From assembly GCF_002086285.1 (NCBI RefSeq), contig NZ_MVHU01000004.1:1-64000 (forward strand): a stretch of 64,000 nt of DNA. The letters run 5' to 3'. Made by a program: the position numbers and the translations under genes. This document shows, piece after piece, positions 42,588-49,943 of the stretch (positions within the stretch are counted from its first letter, which is position 1; every line of letters starts with the position of its first letter). Under the pieces are notes generated by a model that was given only the letters and a program-made list of their open reading frames with translations, had not been told where the DNA came from and made no database searches. The DNA comes from Mycolicibacter kumamotonensis. Its GTDB lineage: Bacteria > Actinomycetota > Actinomycetes > Mycobacteriales > Mycobacteriaceae.

Positions 42588-43013
42588 TCAGTCGCCCATG
42601 GTGCGTAGTGCCCAGGGCTGCATGCCGAGGACTTGGGCGAGGTGGCCTTGCATCTCGACGGCGGATGGCAGCGGACGCCACCAGATGGTCACCTCGGCGA
42701 TCTTGCCGTCGGCGTCGAGTAGGAAGTAGTCCGTTCCGTCGACCGCGGTGTCGCCGATTGGCAGCCGGAAGTACGCGGCGTGGTGACTCGGGCCGCTGAG
42801 GACCTCCTGGTAGGTGAGGTCGGTCGCCAAGGCGCTGACGGTCTGGATGGCCTCCACCACCGCCTCGCGGCCGATCAGCGGTTCATCGCCGAGTGGGCCG
42901 TTGAGCACCACGTCCTCGGCGAGGTGACCGGCGATGGTGTCGTGGTCCGCGCCCCCGTGCATGCCGTCTATGAAGGACACGACGGCGGCGCGGTGTTGGG
43001 CGAATTCGGTCAT
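42588..43013 (-). CDS. SnoaL/NTF2-like protein
   Basis: A 141-residue protein of the NTF2-like superfamily. It begins TEFAQHRAAVVSFIDGMHGG and contains VVLNGPLGDEPLIGREAVVEAI and the strand pair YFRLPIGDTAVDGTDYFLLD, the cone-shaped pocket pattern of SnoaL-like enzymes and isomerases. Catalytic residues cannot be assigned. It lies between an SDR gene and an F420/NADP reductase gene, so a role in one small-molecule pathway is inferred. Confidence 0.78.
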   Translation of the reverse strand: MTEFAQHRAAVVSFIDGMHGGADHDTIAGHLAEDVVLNGPLGDEPLIGREAVVEAIQTVSALATDLTYQEVLSGPSHHAAYFRLPIGDTAVDGTDYFLLDADGKIAEVTIWWRPLPSAVEMQGHLAQVLGMQPWALRTMGD

Positions 43014-43062
43014 TGCTACTCCTCGTTGTGGGCGTGACCGTGGATGCCGATGTCTGTCCTGC

Positions 43063-43797
43063 TCAGATCGCCGCGGTGCCGCCGTCGGCGACCAGCTCCA
43101 TGCCGTTGACGTAGCTCGAGTCGTCGGAGGCGAGGAAGAGTGCGACCGTCGCGATCTCCTCGGTGCGGCCCATCACTCCCCGCGGGATCAGCGATTCGAA
43201 TTGCCGTTTGGCGTCTTCGTCGAAGAGCTCCTCCTGCTTGGCGGTGGCAACCTGGCCGGGGGTGAGCACATTCACCCGGATCCGCCTGTCCTTCAACTCG
43301 GCCAGCCAGACCCGGGCCCAGGCCTGCTGGACGGCCTTGCTCCCGGCGTAGACGCTCCACCCGGGAAAGCCCTTGAGCGACGCGTTCGACCCGGTCATCA
43401 GGATCGAGCCGCCGTCGTGGAGCAGCGGCAGGGCCTTCTGCACGGTGAACAGCGTGCCGCGCGCGTTCAGCCAGAAGGCGGCATGGAAGTGCTCCTCGGT
43501 GATCTCTCCGAGCTTTGCCTGCTCACCCATGCCGGCGCTGGCCCACACCACGTCGATCGCGCCCTTTTCCCGCCGGACGGTGTCATACAACCGGTCGAGA
43601 TCGTCGAGGTCGGCCGCATCGCCTTGCACGGCCGTCACATTCCGGCCGATCAGCCTGACCGCGTCATCCAGCGCGTCCTGGTGTCGGCCCATGATGAACA
43701 CATGAGCCCCTTCGTCGACGAACAACTTGGCGCCGGCCAACGCCAAACCCTTTGAGCCGCCGGTGATTACCGCAACCTTGCCGTCAAGTTTCCCCAT
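43063..43797 (-). CDS. Short-chain dehydrogenase/reductase
   Basis: A 244-residue classical SDR. The cofactor loop reads VAVITGGSKGLALAGAKLF, so the third glycine of TGxxxGxG is Ala, a mild oddity. The catalytic set is present: Ser in ILMTGSNASLKG, and Tyr and Lys in YAGSKAVQQAW. The C-terminal NGMELVADGG is typical. ATG 43797 begins GKLDGKVAVITGG, the family start. It is the first gene of a three-gene minus-strand unit divergent from a TetR gene. Confidence 0.88.
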   Translation of the reverse strand: MGKLDGKVAVITGGSKGLALAGAKLFVDEGAHVFIMGRHQDALDDAVRLIGRNVTAVQGDAADLDDLDRLYDTVRREKGAIDVVWASAGMGEQAKLGEITEEHFHAAFWLNARGTLFTVQKALPLLHDGGSILMTGSNASLKGFPGWSVYAGSKAVQQAWARVWLAELKDRRIRVNVLTPGQVATAKQEELFDEDAKRQFESLIPRGVMGRTEEIATVALFLASDDSSYVNGMELVADGGTAAI

Positions 43798-43844
43798 GAT
43801 CACTCCCGTTGAATCGATGTCTGTCCCGAACCACTCGAAAAAGT

Positions 43845-43910
43845 TATGTACACCGAGCAGTGTGCTTAACGTAACGGACCGCCGGCCGGAGCGCAAGCTA
43901 TGTACACCGA
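43845..43910. promoter_or_regulatory. Paired TATGTACACCGA repeats: probable TetR operators
   Basis: The identical 12-mer TATGTACACCGA occurs at 43845-43856 and 43899-43910 in the 142-bp spacer between the SDR gene and the divergent TetR gene. The first copy is the left half of an imperfect palindrome (GTACAC-N6-GTGTGC). Such repeats in a shared divergent promoter are the usual binding sites for the adjacent TetR protein. Confidence 0.6.
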
Positions 43911-43939
43911 TCGTTACCAACCGGCCCTATACTGCAGGC

Positions 43940-44539
43940 ATGACGGAGCTGGAGAAGGGCCCGCAACGGGTGCGGCGGGGCAGGGGCGCGCGCGAGCGGA
44001 TTCTGCGTGCGTCACAACAACTCTTCCGCGATCAGGGCATCAACGGCACCGGGATGGACCAGCTGTGCGCCGTGGCCCAGGTGTCCAAGCGCACGGCCTA
44101 CCAGCACTTCGCCGGCAAGGATGAACTGATCGCCGAATACCTGCGCCGATTCGATCCCGACGTCACGGCCGGGGTGTTCGATCGCACCGACTTGAGCCCC
44201 CGCGAAAAACTCCTCGCGGTTTTCGAGGTGCCCGCGTCCGGGACCGGGGGGGTCACGCCGCTGTGCCCGTTCATCGCGGCGGCAGTGGAAATCCACGACC
44301 CGCACCACCCGGCATCCCAATGTGCCCGCGACTACAAGACCACCATCGCCGCGCGGCTCGCCGAAACCGCCCGCGAAGCCGGTGCCATCAACCCCGAACA
44401 GCTCGGGGAACAACTGGCACTGCTACTCGATGGCGCCTCGGCCCGCACCCGAGTGCTCAACAGCGAGTCGTTTCCGACCGCGGCCGCGATCGCCGCCGTG
44501 CTCATCGACAACGCCATTCCTGAGACAACCCGGCGGTAA
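43940..44539 (+). CDS. TetR/AcrR family regulator
   Basis: A 199-residue repressor. The helix-turn-helix is GTGMDQLCAVAQVSKRTAYQHF with the KDELI end of the domain. The C-terminal ligand domain has TPLCPFIAAAVEIHDPHHPA, with a cysteine in the conserved LCPF/LGSLA position that could sense an electrophile (inference). ATG 43940 follows the repeats described in its promoter. It is divergent from the SDR-SnoaL-F420/NADP set and probably controls that unit and itself. Confidence 0.87.
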   Translation: MTELEKGPQRVRRGRGARERILRASQQLFRDQGINGTGMDQLCAVAQVSKRTAYQHFAGKDELIAEYLRRFDPDVTAGVFDRTDLSPREKLLAVFEVPASGTGGVTPLCPFIAAAVEIHDPHHPASQCARDYKTTIAARLAETAREAGAINPEQLGEQLALLLDGASARTRVLNSESFPTAAAIAAVLIDNAIPETTRR

Positions 44540-44583
44540 TCGATTCGTCGTGCTGCGCTGTCAGCGGCAGAACCTGTTCGCGC

Positions 44584-45216
44584 TCAGTCGAATTCTGGAT
44601 CTTCGTGGCGCGTGCGCTTGAGCTCGAAGAAGTGCGGATAGGCCGCCAGGGCGACGATGCCGTCCCACACCCGCCCGGCGTCCTCGCCGCGCGGTATGCG
44701 CGACAGGACCGGACCGAAGAACGCGACATCGTTGACGTGGATGGTGGGGGTGCCGACGTCGGGGCCTACCTTGTCCATGCCCGCGTGGTGGCTTGCGCGC
44801 AACGCCTCGTCATAGTCGGTAGAGGTCGCCGCGTCGGTCAGATCGGGATCGGCGCCGACCTCCGCCAGGGCCTCGGCGATGATCTCGGCGGTGTCCGACC
44901 TGCCCTGGTCGTGGATTCGGGTGCCCATCGCGGTATAGAGCGGTAGCAGGATGTCGTCGCCGTGTCGCTGTGCGGCGGCGATCAGCACACGCACCGGTCC
45001 CCAGCCCGTCGTCAGCAACTCGACATACCGCTCGGGCAGATCTTCCCGCCCTTCATTGAGTACGGCGAGGCTCATGACGTGAAACCGGCACTCGATATCA
45101 CGCACCTTCGCCACCTCGAGGATCCAGCGGGAAGTGATCCAGCACCAGGGACAGACCGGGTCGAACCAAAAGTCTGCGCGGTCCTTGCTGACGGCTGCGG
45201 GGGCAACGCTGGGCAT
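44584..45216 (-). CDS. Mycothiol-dependent nitroreductase, DsbA family (Rv2466c-like)
   Basis: A 210-residue thioredoxin-fold DsbA-like protein closely resembling M. tuberculosis Rv2466c: [20 protein letters not shown], then [41 protein letters not shown] and [11 protein letters not shown]. The active site is Cys22-Pro-Trp-Cys25. Rv2466c is a mycothiol-dependent nitroreductase/oxidoreductase induced by oxidative stress. ATG 45216 is chosen because AGGAG lies 6 bp upstream; ATG 45222 would sit directly on it. A perfect operator palindrome precedes the gene, tying it to the neighbouring TetR and nitroreductase cluster. Confidence 0.9.
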   Translation of the reverse strand: MPSVAPAAVSKDRADFWFDPVCPWCWITSRWILEVAKVRDIECRFHVMSLAVLNEGREDLPERYVELLTTGWGPVRVLIAAAQRHGDDILLPLYTAMGTRIHDQGRSDTAEIIAEALAEVGADPDLTDAATSTDYDEALRASHHAGMDKVGPDVGTPTIHVNDVAFFGPVLSRIPRGEDAGRVWDGIVALAAYPHFFELKRTRHEDPEFD

Positions 45217-45281
45217 GAGCATCTCCTGGGGTCGGGGCGTGCTACCGAATTTGCGGGCCGCCAGGCCCACTCAACCCCAAC

Positions 45282-45309
45282 AAATATTGGGCTGTCAAGC
45301 CCAATATTT
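45282..45309. promoter_or_regulatory. 28-bp operator palindrome upstream of the mycothiol nitroreductase gene
   Basis: AAATATTGGGCT (45282-45293), spacer GTCA, and AGCCCAATATTT (45298-45309) form a perfect 12-bp inverted repeat. It lies 66 bp before the 45216 start and just after the stop of the TetR gene. Its core, TGGGCT-N4-AGCCCA, recurs twice in the TetR/AhpD divergent promoter, so it is very likely a site for that TetR protein. Confidence 0.8.
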
Positions 45310-45317
45310 CGCAGGCG

Positions 45318-45953
45318 CTAAGTCGAGAGCATCTGGATGTGGTCGATAGCGGCGTGCAGGGCGTTCTTGAGCGGGGTGACATCCCGCTGGACCTGGCTGA
45401 GGAGCATGCCGCCCTGGAACGCCGACAACAGCAGGTCGGCCAGCTGTGCGGGGTCCGCGTCGGCGCTGATGCGGCCGAGATTCTGCATGCGCTCAAGCCC
45501 GTCGCGGAAGATGTCCCTCCACTGCATGAACGCCCGGGCCAGCTCGTCGTGCACCTCCAGGTCTGACTTGAGGATCTGGCTCGCCAGGGATCCGAGGGTG
45601 CAGCCGTCCCGGTAGGCGCTGTCGTGGGTGACGTAGTAGTCCACCCAGGCACGAAGCGCATCCACGGTGTCGAAGCCGGCGAACTGCTCGCCGCCATAGA
45701 AGTCCAGGACGCGCTCGGCCTGCCACTCGATCACCGCCAGGACGAGGCTTTCCTTGGTCGGGAAATAGTGATTGAGCTGGGACCCGCTGACTCCGGTGAC
45801 GTGGCGGAGCTGCTGGTTGTTCGTTGCGGCGACGCCGTGGGTGTGGATGAGCTCTGCGGCGTGCTCGAGGATTCGCGCCCGTGTCGCCTCACCTTTTTTG
45901 GTGAGCTTGCGGGGCTCTTGGACTGCGGTTTTACCGGTCATGGTCACCATCAT
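45318..45953 (-). CDS. TetR/AcrR family regulator of the detoxification cluster
   Basis: A ~211-residue repressor. The DNA-binding domain contains HGVAATNNQQLRHVTGVSGSQLNHYFPTKESL. The ligand domain has YRDGCTLGSLASQILKS with a lone conserved cysteine, as in electrophile-sensing TetR proteins; redox sensing is an inference. ATG codons at 45953, 45950 and 45941 are all possible and none has a clear ribosome site. It is divergent from the AhpD-like gene and lies upstream of the nitroreductase gene on the same strand; the shared palindromes define its likely regulon. Confidence 0.87.
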   Translation of the reverse strand: MMVTMTGKTAVQEPRKLTKKGEATRARILEHAAELIHTHGVAATNNQQLRHVTGVSGSQLNHYFPTKESLVLAVIEWQAERVLDFYGGEQFAGFDTVDALRAWVDYYVTHDSAYRDGCTLGSLASQILKSDLEVHDELARAFMQWRDIFRDGLERMQNLGRISADADPAQLADLLLSAFQGGMLLSQVQRDVTPLKNALHAAIDHIQMLST

Positions 45954-45961
45954 ACCCAAAA

Positions 45962-46018
45962 TGGGCTTGACAACCCAGTCTGGGAAGTGTTCACTCTGGG
46001 ACTGGGCTAGACAGCCCA
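45962..46018. promoter_or_regulatory. Two TGGGCT-N4-AGCCCA operators in the TetR/AhpD divergent promoter
   Basis: Site A is TGGGCT-TGAC-AACCCA (45962-45977, one mismatch) and site B is TGGGCT-AGAC-AGCCCA (46003-46018, perfect arms). Their centres are 41 bp apart. Site A is 9 bp before the TetR start and site B 36 bp before the AhpD-like start, positions suited to repression in both directions. Confidence 0.8.
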
Positions 46019-46053
46019 TAAAATTTATCCCAGCTACTGGAGGTTGATCCGCC

Positions 46054-46593
46054 ATGTCACGCCTGACCACCCCCGCATCCGACGAGATCGCCGCCGACAC
46101 CCAGCGGGTTCTGGCCAACGTCGGCAAACAGTTTGGGTTCGTTCCGGACATGTTCACGCTGCTCGCGTCGAATCCGGCGGTCCTGGACGTCGTCTTGTCT
46201 CTGCAGGGCAGCTTGGCCCGAGTTCTCGACGCCAAGACCCGCCACACCATTGCGCTGGCGGTGTCAGCGGCCAACGGCTGCGATTACTGCCTGGCGGTGC
46301 ACTCCTTCGTCTCCACCGAGCTCGGTGGCATGGCGGACGACGACGTCGAACTGGCGCGCTCCGGTGGCTCGATCGACCCCAAGCGGGCCGCCGCCGCGCA
46401 CTTCGCCCAGCAGTTGATTGAAACCCGGGGGAGGGTCAACGACGCCGACCTGGCCGCCGTGCGAAGCGCCGGGTACAGCGACTCGCAGATCCTGGCGATC
46501 ATCACTGTCGCCGTCCAGGCCCTGCTGACCAACTACATCAACAACGTCAACCAGACCGTCATCGACATCCCCACCGCCGGCACCCCCGCGTGA
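46054..46593 (+). CDS. AhpD-like alkylhydroperoxidase / carboxymuconolactone decarboxylase family protein
   Basis: A 179-residue helical protein of the CMD superfamily with the AhpD catalytic motif: Cys76-Asp-Tyr-Cys79 and His83 (AANGCDYCLAVH). Such proteins reduce peroxides through the CxxC disulfide or act in related redox chemistry. The RQF-type C-terminal segment LAIITVAVQALLTNYINNVNQ is also typical. It is the first gene of a plus-strand operon followed by a nitroreductase, a DUF417 protein and a cupin lipoprotein, all downstream of operator site B. Confidence 0.9.
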   Translation: MSRLTTPASDEIAADTQRVLANVGKQFGFVPDMFTLLASNPAVLDVVLSLQGSLARVLDAKTRHTIALAVSAANGCDYCLAVHSFVSTELGGMADDDVELARSGGSIDPKRAAAAHFAQQLIETRGRVNDADLAAVRSAGYSDSQILAIITVAVQALLTNYINNVNQTVIDIPTAGTPA

Positions 46594-46646
46594 ACCAGGC
46601 CGCCGGCGCCTATCACTGAAACCTTCTGCGAAGAAAGTGAATTGAC

Positions 46647-47294
46647 ATGGACCTCGACAACCTCATGAGCAAGCACCTCACGAGATACTTCGACGCCAGC
46701 AAGACCATCCCCGCGCAATCCCTGCAGCAGCTGCTGCGGTTCCTGCGCTCGACGCCGTCATCGGTGAACGTGCAGGCAAGCCGCTACTACGTACTCGGCA
46801 CGCCCGAAGGCAAGGAGCGGCTCGCTGCCAATCTGGGTGAGCGATTCCTCGACAACGGCAGCAAGATCCGAAACGCTTCGCACGTCATCATCTTCACCAC
46901 TCGGGCCGATCTGCCCGACCGCCACCTCGATGACGTGTTCAGCAAAGAGCGGGCCGATGGCCGGTTTCCCGACCCCGCCAAGCAGGCGCACTGGGAATCG
47001 ATGACCCGCGACTTCCTCGACCTTCGCACCTACGGCTACAAGGATCTGTCCCACTGGATGGAGAAGCAGGCCTACCTGGCGTTGGGGATGACGGTGATGG
47101 CGGCCGCCGAGCTGGGATTCGACGCGACGCCGCTGGAAGGCTTCGACCCGGCCAGCGTCGATGCGGCATTCAAGATCCGGGAAACCGGATACACCACCAC
47201 GGTGCTGCTGGCCCTGGGCTACCCGGACGTCACGAAGACCTACAGCAACCCGATTTCACGTCTCGACCACGATCGACTCTTCACCTTCGTCTGA
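46647..47294 (+). CDS. NAD(P)H nitroreductase (oxygen-insensitive type, FMN)
   Basis: A 215-residue nitroreductase of the NfsB/NfnB class. The FMN-binding start is HLTRYFDASKTIPAQSLQQLL with RSTPSSVNVQASRYYVL (the PSSxNxQPW-type motif), and the C-terminal block is LGMTVMAAAELGFDATPLEGFD followed by LLALGYPD. It reduces quinones or nitro compounds by two-electron transfer. Its gene is 53 bp after the AhpD-like gene and belongs to the same operon. Confidence 0.9.
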   Translation: MDLDNLMSKHLTRYFDASKTIPAQSLQQLLRFLRSTPSSVNVQASRYYVLGTPEGKERLAANLGERFLDNGSKIRNASHVIIFTTRADLPDRHLDDVFSKERADGRFPDPAKQAHWESMTRDFLDLRTYGYKDLSHWMEKQAYLALGMTVMAAAELGFDATPLEGFDPASVDAAFKIRETGYTTTVLLALGYPDVTKTYSNPISRLDHDRLFTFV

Positions 47295-47345
47295 ACCGCA
47301 GCCGCGTCGATTCATCTGACCGTATTACTCGAAAGGTATCGAAAA

Positions 47346-47855
47346 ATGTCCACCAAAACCGATTTGACCGCAATCTGCCGCAGCAACGCCCCGATCGTTA
47401 ATGATCTGGCGCATATCGTCGCTCGCTATGGGCTGGCTATCGTCATCGGCTGGATCGGGATATTCAAGTTCTGCTCCTACGAGGCGCTCAACATTGAACC
47501 CCTGGTAGCCAACAGTCCCTTCATGGGTTGGGTGTACAGCGTGTTCAGTGTCGGGACGTTTTCATCGCTGCTGGGCGTCGTGGAGATCACCACCGCCGTG
47601 TTGCTGGTACTGAAGCCCTGGTTTCCGCGGCTTTCGCTGATCGGAAGCGCGTTGGCGATAGTGCTTTTCGTCAGCACTCTGTCGTTCGTTCTCACGACAC
47701 CGGGCGTGGCCGAGGAGGCGGCCGGTGGATTCCCCCTGCTGTCCATGACCGGCCAATTCCTGATTAAGGACATCGTGCTGCTGGGGGTGTCTATTCTGAC
47801 CCTCGGCGACGCCATGAAGGCGATCGCTCACCGCGCAGCACCGGCGCGGGCGTGA
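47346..47855 (+). CDS. DUF417 (YkgB/RclC-like) inner-membrane protein
   Basis: A 169-residue protein with four hydrophobic segments. It matches the DUF417 pattern: YGLAIVIGWIGIFKFCSYEA, VANSPFMGWVY, LGVVEITTAVLL, and TTPGVAEEAAGGFPLLSMTGQFL, all hallmarks of YkgB/RclC. In E. coli RclC belongs to the reactive-chlorine resistance operon. With the AhpD-like and nitroreductase genes this suggests a response to oxidising or electrophilic stress. Its stop overlaps a possible GTG start of the next gene. Confidence 0.88.
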   Translation: MSTKTDLTAICRSNAPIVNDLAHIVARYGLAIVIGWIGIFKFCSYEALNIEPLVANSPFMGWVYSVFSVGTFSSLLGVVEITTAVLLVLKPWFPRLSLIGSALAIVLFVSTLSFVLTTPGVAEEAAGGFPLLSMTGQFLIKDIVLLGVSILTLGDAMKAIAHRAAPARA

Positions 47856-47884
47856 ATTCCCACATGCGAAGGGACGTCAGCAAA

Positions 47885-48322
47885 ATGCGTGCAAAAGCCT
47901 TGCTCGCGGTGGCAGCCGCCGTACTGGTGGCCGGGTGCACCAGTACGGCGCCGGATACCGCTCAGGCCGCTCCAAAGTCGGTGGTCCGTCAAGTATTTGA
48001 CGAGCCGACCAATGTCCCGGGAAAGTCCTTGGTGGGTGTGAACGTCAGCTATCCGCCGGGGGCCAAGAACGCCGCGCACCACCACGCGCGGTCGGCCTTC
48101 ATCATGGCCTACGTGATGTCCGGGCTCGTCCGCAGTCAGGTTGAGGGCGAGCCGATGCGCGTCTACCACGCCGGCGAGACCTGGAAGGAAGCCCCTGGGG
48201 CACATCACCTGGTCAGTGAGAACGCCAGCACCACCGAGCCGGCGGAACTGCTTGCGGTGTTTCTGGTCGACACGGGCGACAAGCCCCTCACTACCGACGA
48301 CGTCCCGGCTGCAGGTGGCTGA
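47885..48322 (+). CDS. Cupin-domain lipoprotein
   Basis: A 145-residue secreted protein with a lipoprotein signal peptide (MRAKALLAVAAAVLVAGC; the lipobox cysteine is residue 18) and a small single cupin barrel: SYPPGAKNAAHHHARSAFIM supplies the HxH metal ligands and PGAHHLVSENAS a further His. Function may be metal-dependent chemistry or sensing at the cell surface. ATG 47885 gives a textbook signal peptide with GAAGGGA upstream; GTG 47852, overlapping the DUF417 stop, would add 11 residues. It ends the operon. Confidence 0.85.
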   Translation: MRAKALLAVAAAVLVAGCTSTAPDTAQAAPKSVVRQVFDEPTNVPGKSLVGVNVSYPPGAKNAAHHHARSAFIMAYVMSGLVRSQVEGEPMRVYHAGETWKEAPGAHHLVSENASTTEPAELLAVFLVDTGDKPLTTDDVPAAGG

Positions 48323-48340
48323 CGCGGCAGCCTCGAGATA

Positions 48341-48372
48341 CTGACAGCCCCGGCACAGGCCGGGGCTGTCAG
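48341..48372 (+). terminator. Perfect hairpin terminator after the cupin gene
   Basis: A 14-bp perfect stem, CTGACAGCCCCGGC (48341-48354) with its complement (48359-48372), and an ACAG tetraloop, 18 bp after the stop. There is no T-run, as in many mycobacterial terminators. Confidence 0.85.
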
Positions 48373-48421
48373 TGTCTGACGATCCGACTCAGGTGTCACC
48401 TATGACGCGACTCATCACACA

Positions 48422-48488
48422 TTGTGTCCGAGGGGGGAGCTGGTCACTTGCGACACGCGTTGAGGGCCTTTGAATTGGGCCGTTGACC
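48422..48488 (+). repeat. Left copy of a conserved ~67-bp element (island boundary)
   Basis: Shares with 52359-52424 an identical 17-mer, TTGTGTCCGAGGGGGGA, then CGACACG at the same offset of 29, then ATTGGG and TGACC at offsets 52 and 62 (51 and 61 in the other copy). Same orientation. The two copies lie 3.94 kb apart and bracket the HNH and AbiE-like genes. It may be an attachment-type or transposon-end remnant; no integrase is present. Confidence 0.6.
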
Positions 48489-48546
48489 AGCGTCTCCTCA
48501 CCGCGCGCCCTACCCCTTCGACTACCAAGCTGTACCTCGAAGGCAC

Positions 48547-49782
48547 TCAAGATGCTGCCGGATTTGCGGGCGCCGTCGGTGGATTCGCCTCGCCCGTCCG
48601 CTTGATCATCACATCGAGTGTTGCCATCGACGCAAGTTCAGACCGAACAGCTATGCGCCAGATGCCGAACTCGTCGATGCTGGGAGTGAGGGCGACCGTG
48701 AAAGGAATTCGCACGAGATCGCCCGTCCGCTCCACCCCTACAGCCACGCTCACCGTCGTTCGCACCTCCCCGTTCGGCGAGATCACCTCGTAAATCACGG
48801 TGTACTCGCCAACCCCGACACCACCGGCCTCGAACAGAGTGCAAACGGGAAACGTCACAGTCGCCGGGAGATTGAGCACCGAAACGCTCACCCAACCAGC
48901 GTCAACGAGCGTTGCAAGGTTACTCGGTTGAATCCGGACGTAATCCGCCACCAGGAGTGTCGAGACACCTAGTCGGTCGCTCGTCAGGCGGATACCCGAG
49001 CCCGCGAGGCCACCCTTGCCGCCCTCAGCTCTCAGCACGACCTTTCCGTCGAACTCAACGGTCGTATCGCCACCGGGCGCGCCATCGATTCCCGCGATAT
49101 AACCACGTCCTTCGGTTCCTTTTCGCGGAGGGGGCTCGACCGTGCCAGGCATCAAAACGCCGCCACCGCCACCTCCCGCTCCCGGAAATTTTCCCGGTTG
49201 GCCGGCGAGTTCAATTCTCGGAATTTCACCTTCACCGCCACGTCCGCCAATCGAAGTGCCGGTACCAACGACACCACCCCCGCCACCTCCGCCGCCGAGA
49301 AGTCCTCCGGACCCACCGATTTGGATCGTGTGCGCCTGCAAGCGGATGTTTGCGTTGGAATCAGAGGCCTCGATGACTTCTCGGGCCTCGTCGTCGGTCA
49401 GTCGGTACCCCACGGTCACGGAGTCGGCAGCGTTGACGGCTAGGTCGTACTCGGCTATCTGCGCCCGCTTCCACTCACGCAAGAGGGACGCTGGGTATTT
49501 ATGAACGAGCGGCGGGTCATCGATCTCGTATGAGTGGTTGGTACACAGGAGCACAAGATTTTCTTCACTCCGATTCTCATCGCCACTCATGTCTCCGTTC
49601 CAACGCGGGCCGCCTTCCCTGCGTGCGCAGATGTGCGCGACACGCGAGTTGAGGGTTCGGGCAGTTCCGCTGGCATCAACTCGGTATAGCGGCTCGTTGC
49701 ACGAAGGCTCCGCGCACCGTATGGCATTGCCATAGAGCTGTTTGATGGTCGCCGTCGTTGGCTCTGGGTGGGTCACCGGCAT
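48547..49782 (-). CDS. HNH nuclease-like / glycine-rich / beta-sandwich fusion protein
   Basis: A 411-residue protein of no recognised named family. Residues ~20-90 form a zinc-type HNH domain: Cys23 and Cys28 (RCAEPSC), His50 in VAHICARREGGPRW, Asn75 in NLVLLC, Cys80 and His83 (LLCTNHS). Residues ~156-265 are extremely glycine-rich (up to eight Gly in a row, then GGAPGGDT-like turns), resembling glycine-rich stalk domains of phage tail or adhesin proteins. Residues ~280-398 are a beta-rich domain (YVRIQPSNLATLVDAGWVSV ... GEYTVIYEVISPNGEV) similar in pattern to DUF6941. The gene is alone on its strand in the island, downstream of the AbiE-like pair. A defence role is a hypothesis only. Confidence 0.75.
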   Translation of the reverse strand: MPVTHPEPTTATIKQLYGNAIRCAEPSCNEPLYRVDASGTARTLNSRVAHICARREGGPRWNGDMSGDENRSEENLVLLCTNHSYEIDDPPLVHKYPASLLREWKRAQIAEYDLAVNAADSVTVGYRLTDDEAREVIEASDSNANIRLQAHTIQIGGSGGLLGGGGGGGGVVGTGTSIGGRGGEGEIPRIELAGQPGKFPGAGGGGGGVLMPGTVEPPPRKGTEGRGYIAGIDGAPGGDTTVEFDGKVVLRAEGGKGGLAGSGIRLTSDRLGVSTLLVADYVRIQPSNLATLVDAGWVSVSVLNLPATVTFPVCTLFEAGGVGVGEYTVIYEVISPNGEVRTTVSVAVGVERTGDLVRIPFTVALTPSIDEFGIWRIAVRSELASMATLDVMIKRTGEANPPTAPANPAAS

Positions 49783-49943
49783 GACCGCAGACTAGCGGTC
49801 AGCACTGACGATTCTAGGGAAGGCAAAACAAGCAAGGGTCGATCTGTCGGCTTGCTCTGCCGGCCGAAGGTGGCTGACCTCAGATTGCTCATCGAGTCTG
49901 CTCGGATGATGGCGGGGGAGAAACTGCTGTTGCGGCCTTCGCG

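Noticed and set aside
45282..45309. Terminator for the TetR gene
   Set aside because: It is a perfect palindrome that could terminate, but its core recurs in the divergent promoter, so an operator fits better.
48422..48438. tRNA 3' end fragment
   Set aside because: The 17-mer resembles a T-arm end in reverse complement, but no acceptor or anticodon arm can be folded around either copy.
48912..49376. 154-codon plus-strand frame opposite the HNH fusion gene
   Set aside because: Pro/Arg-rich shadow of the glycine-rich repeats on the minus strand.
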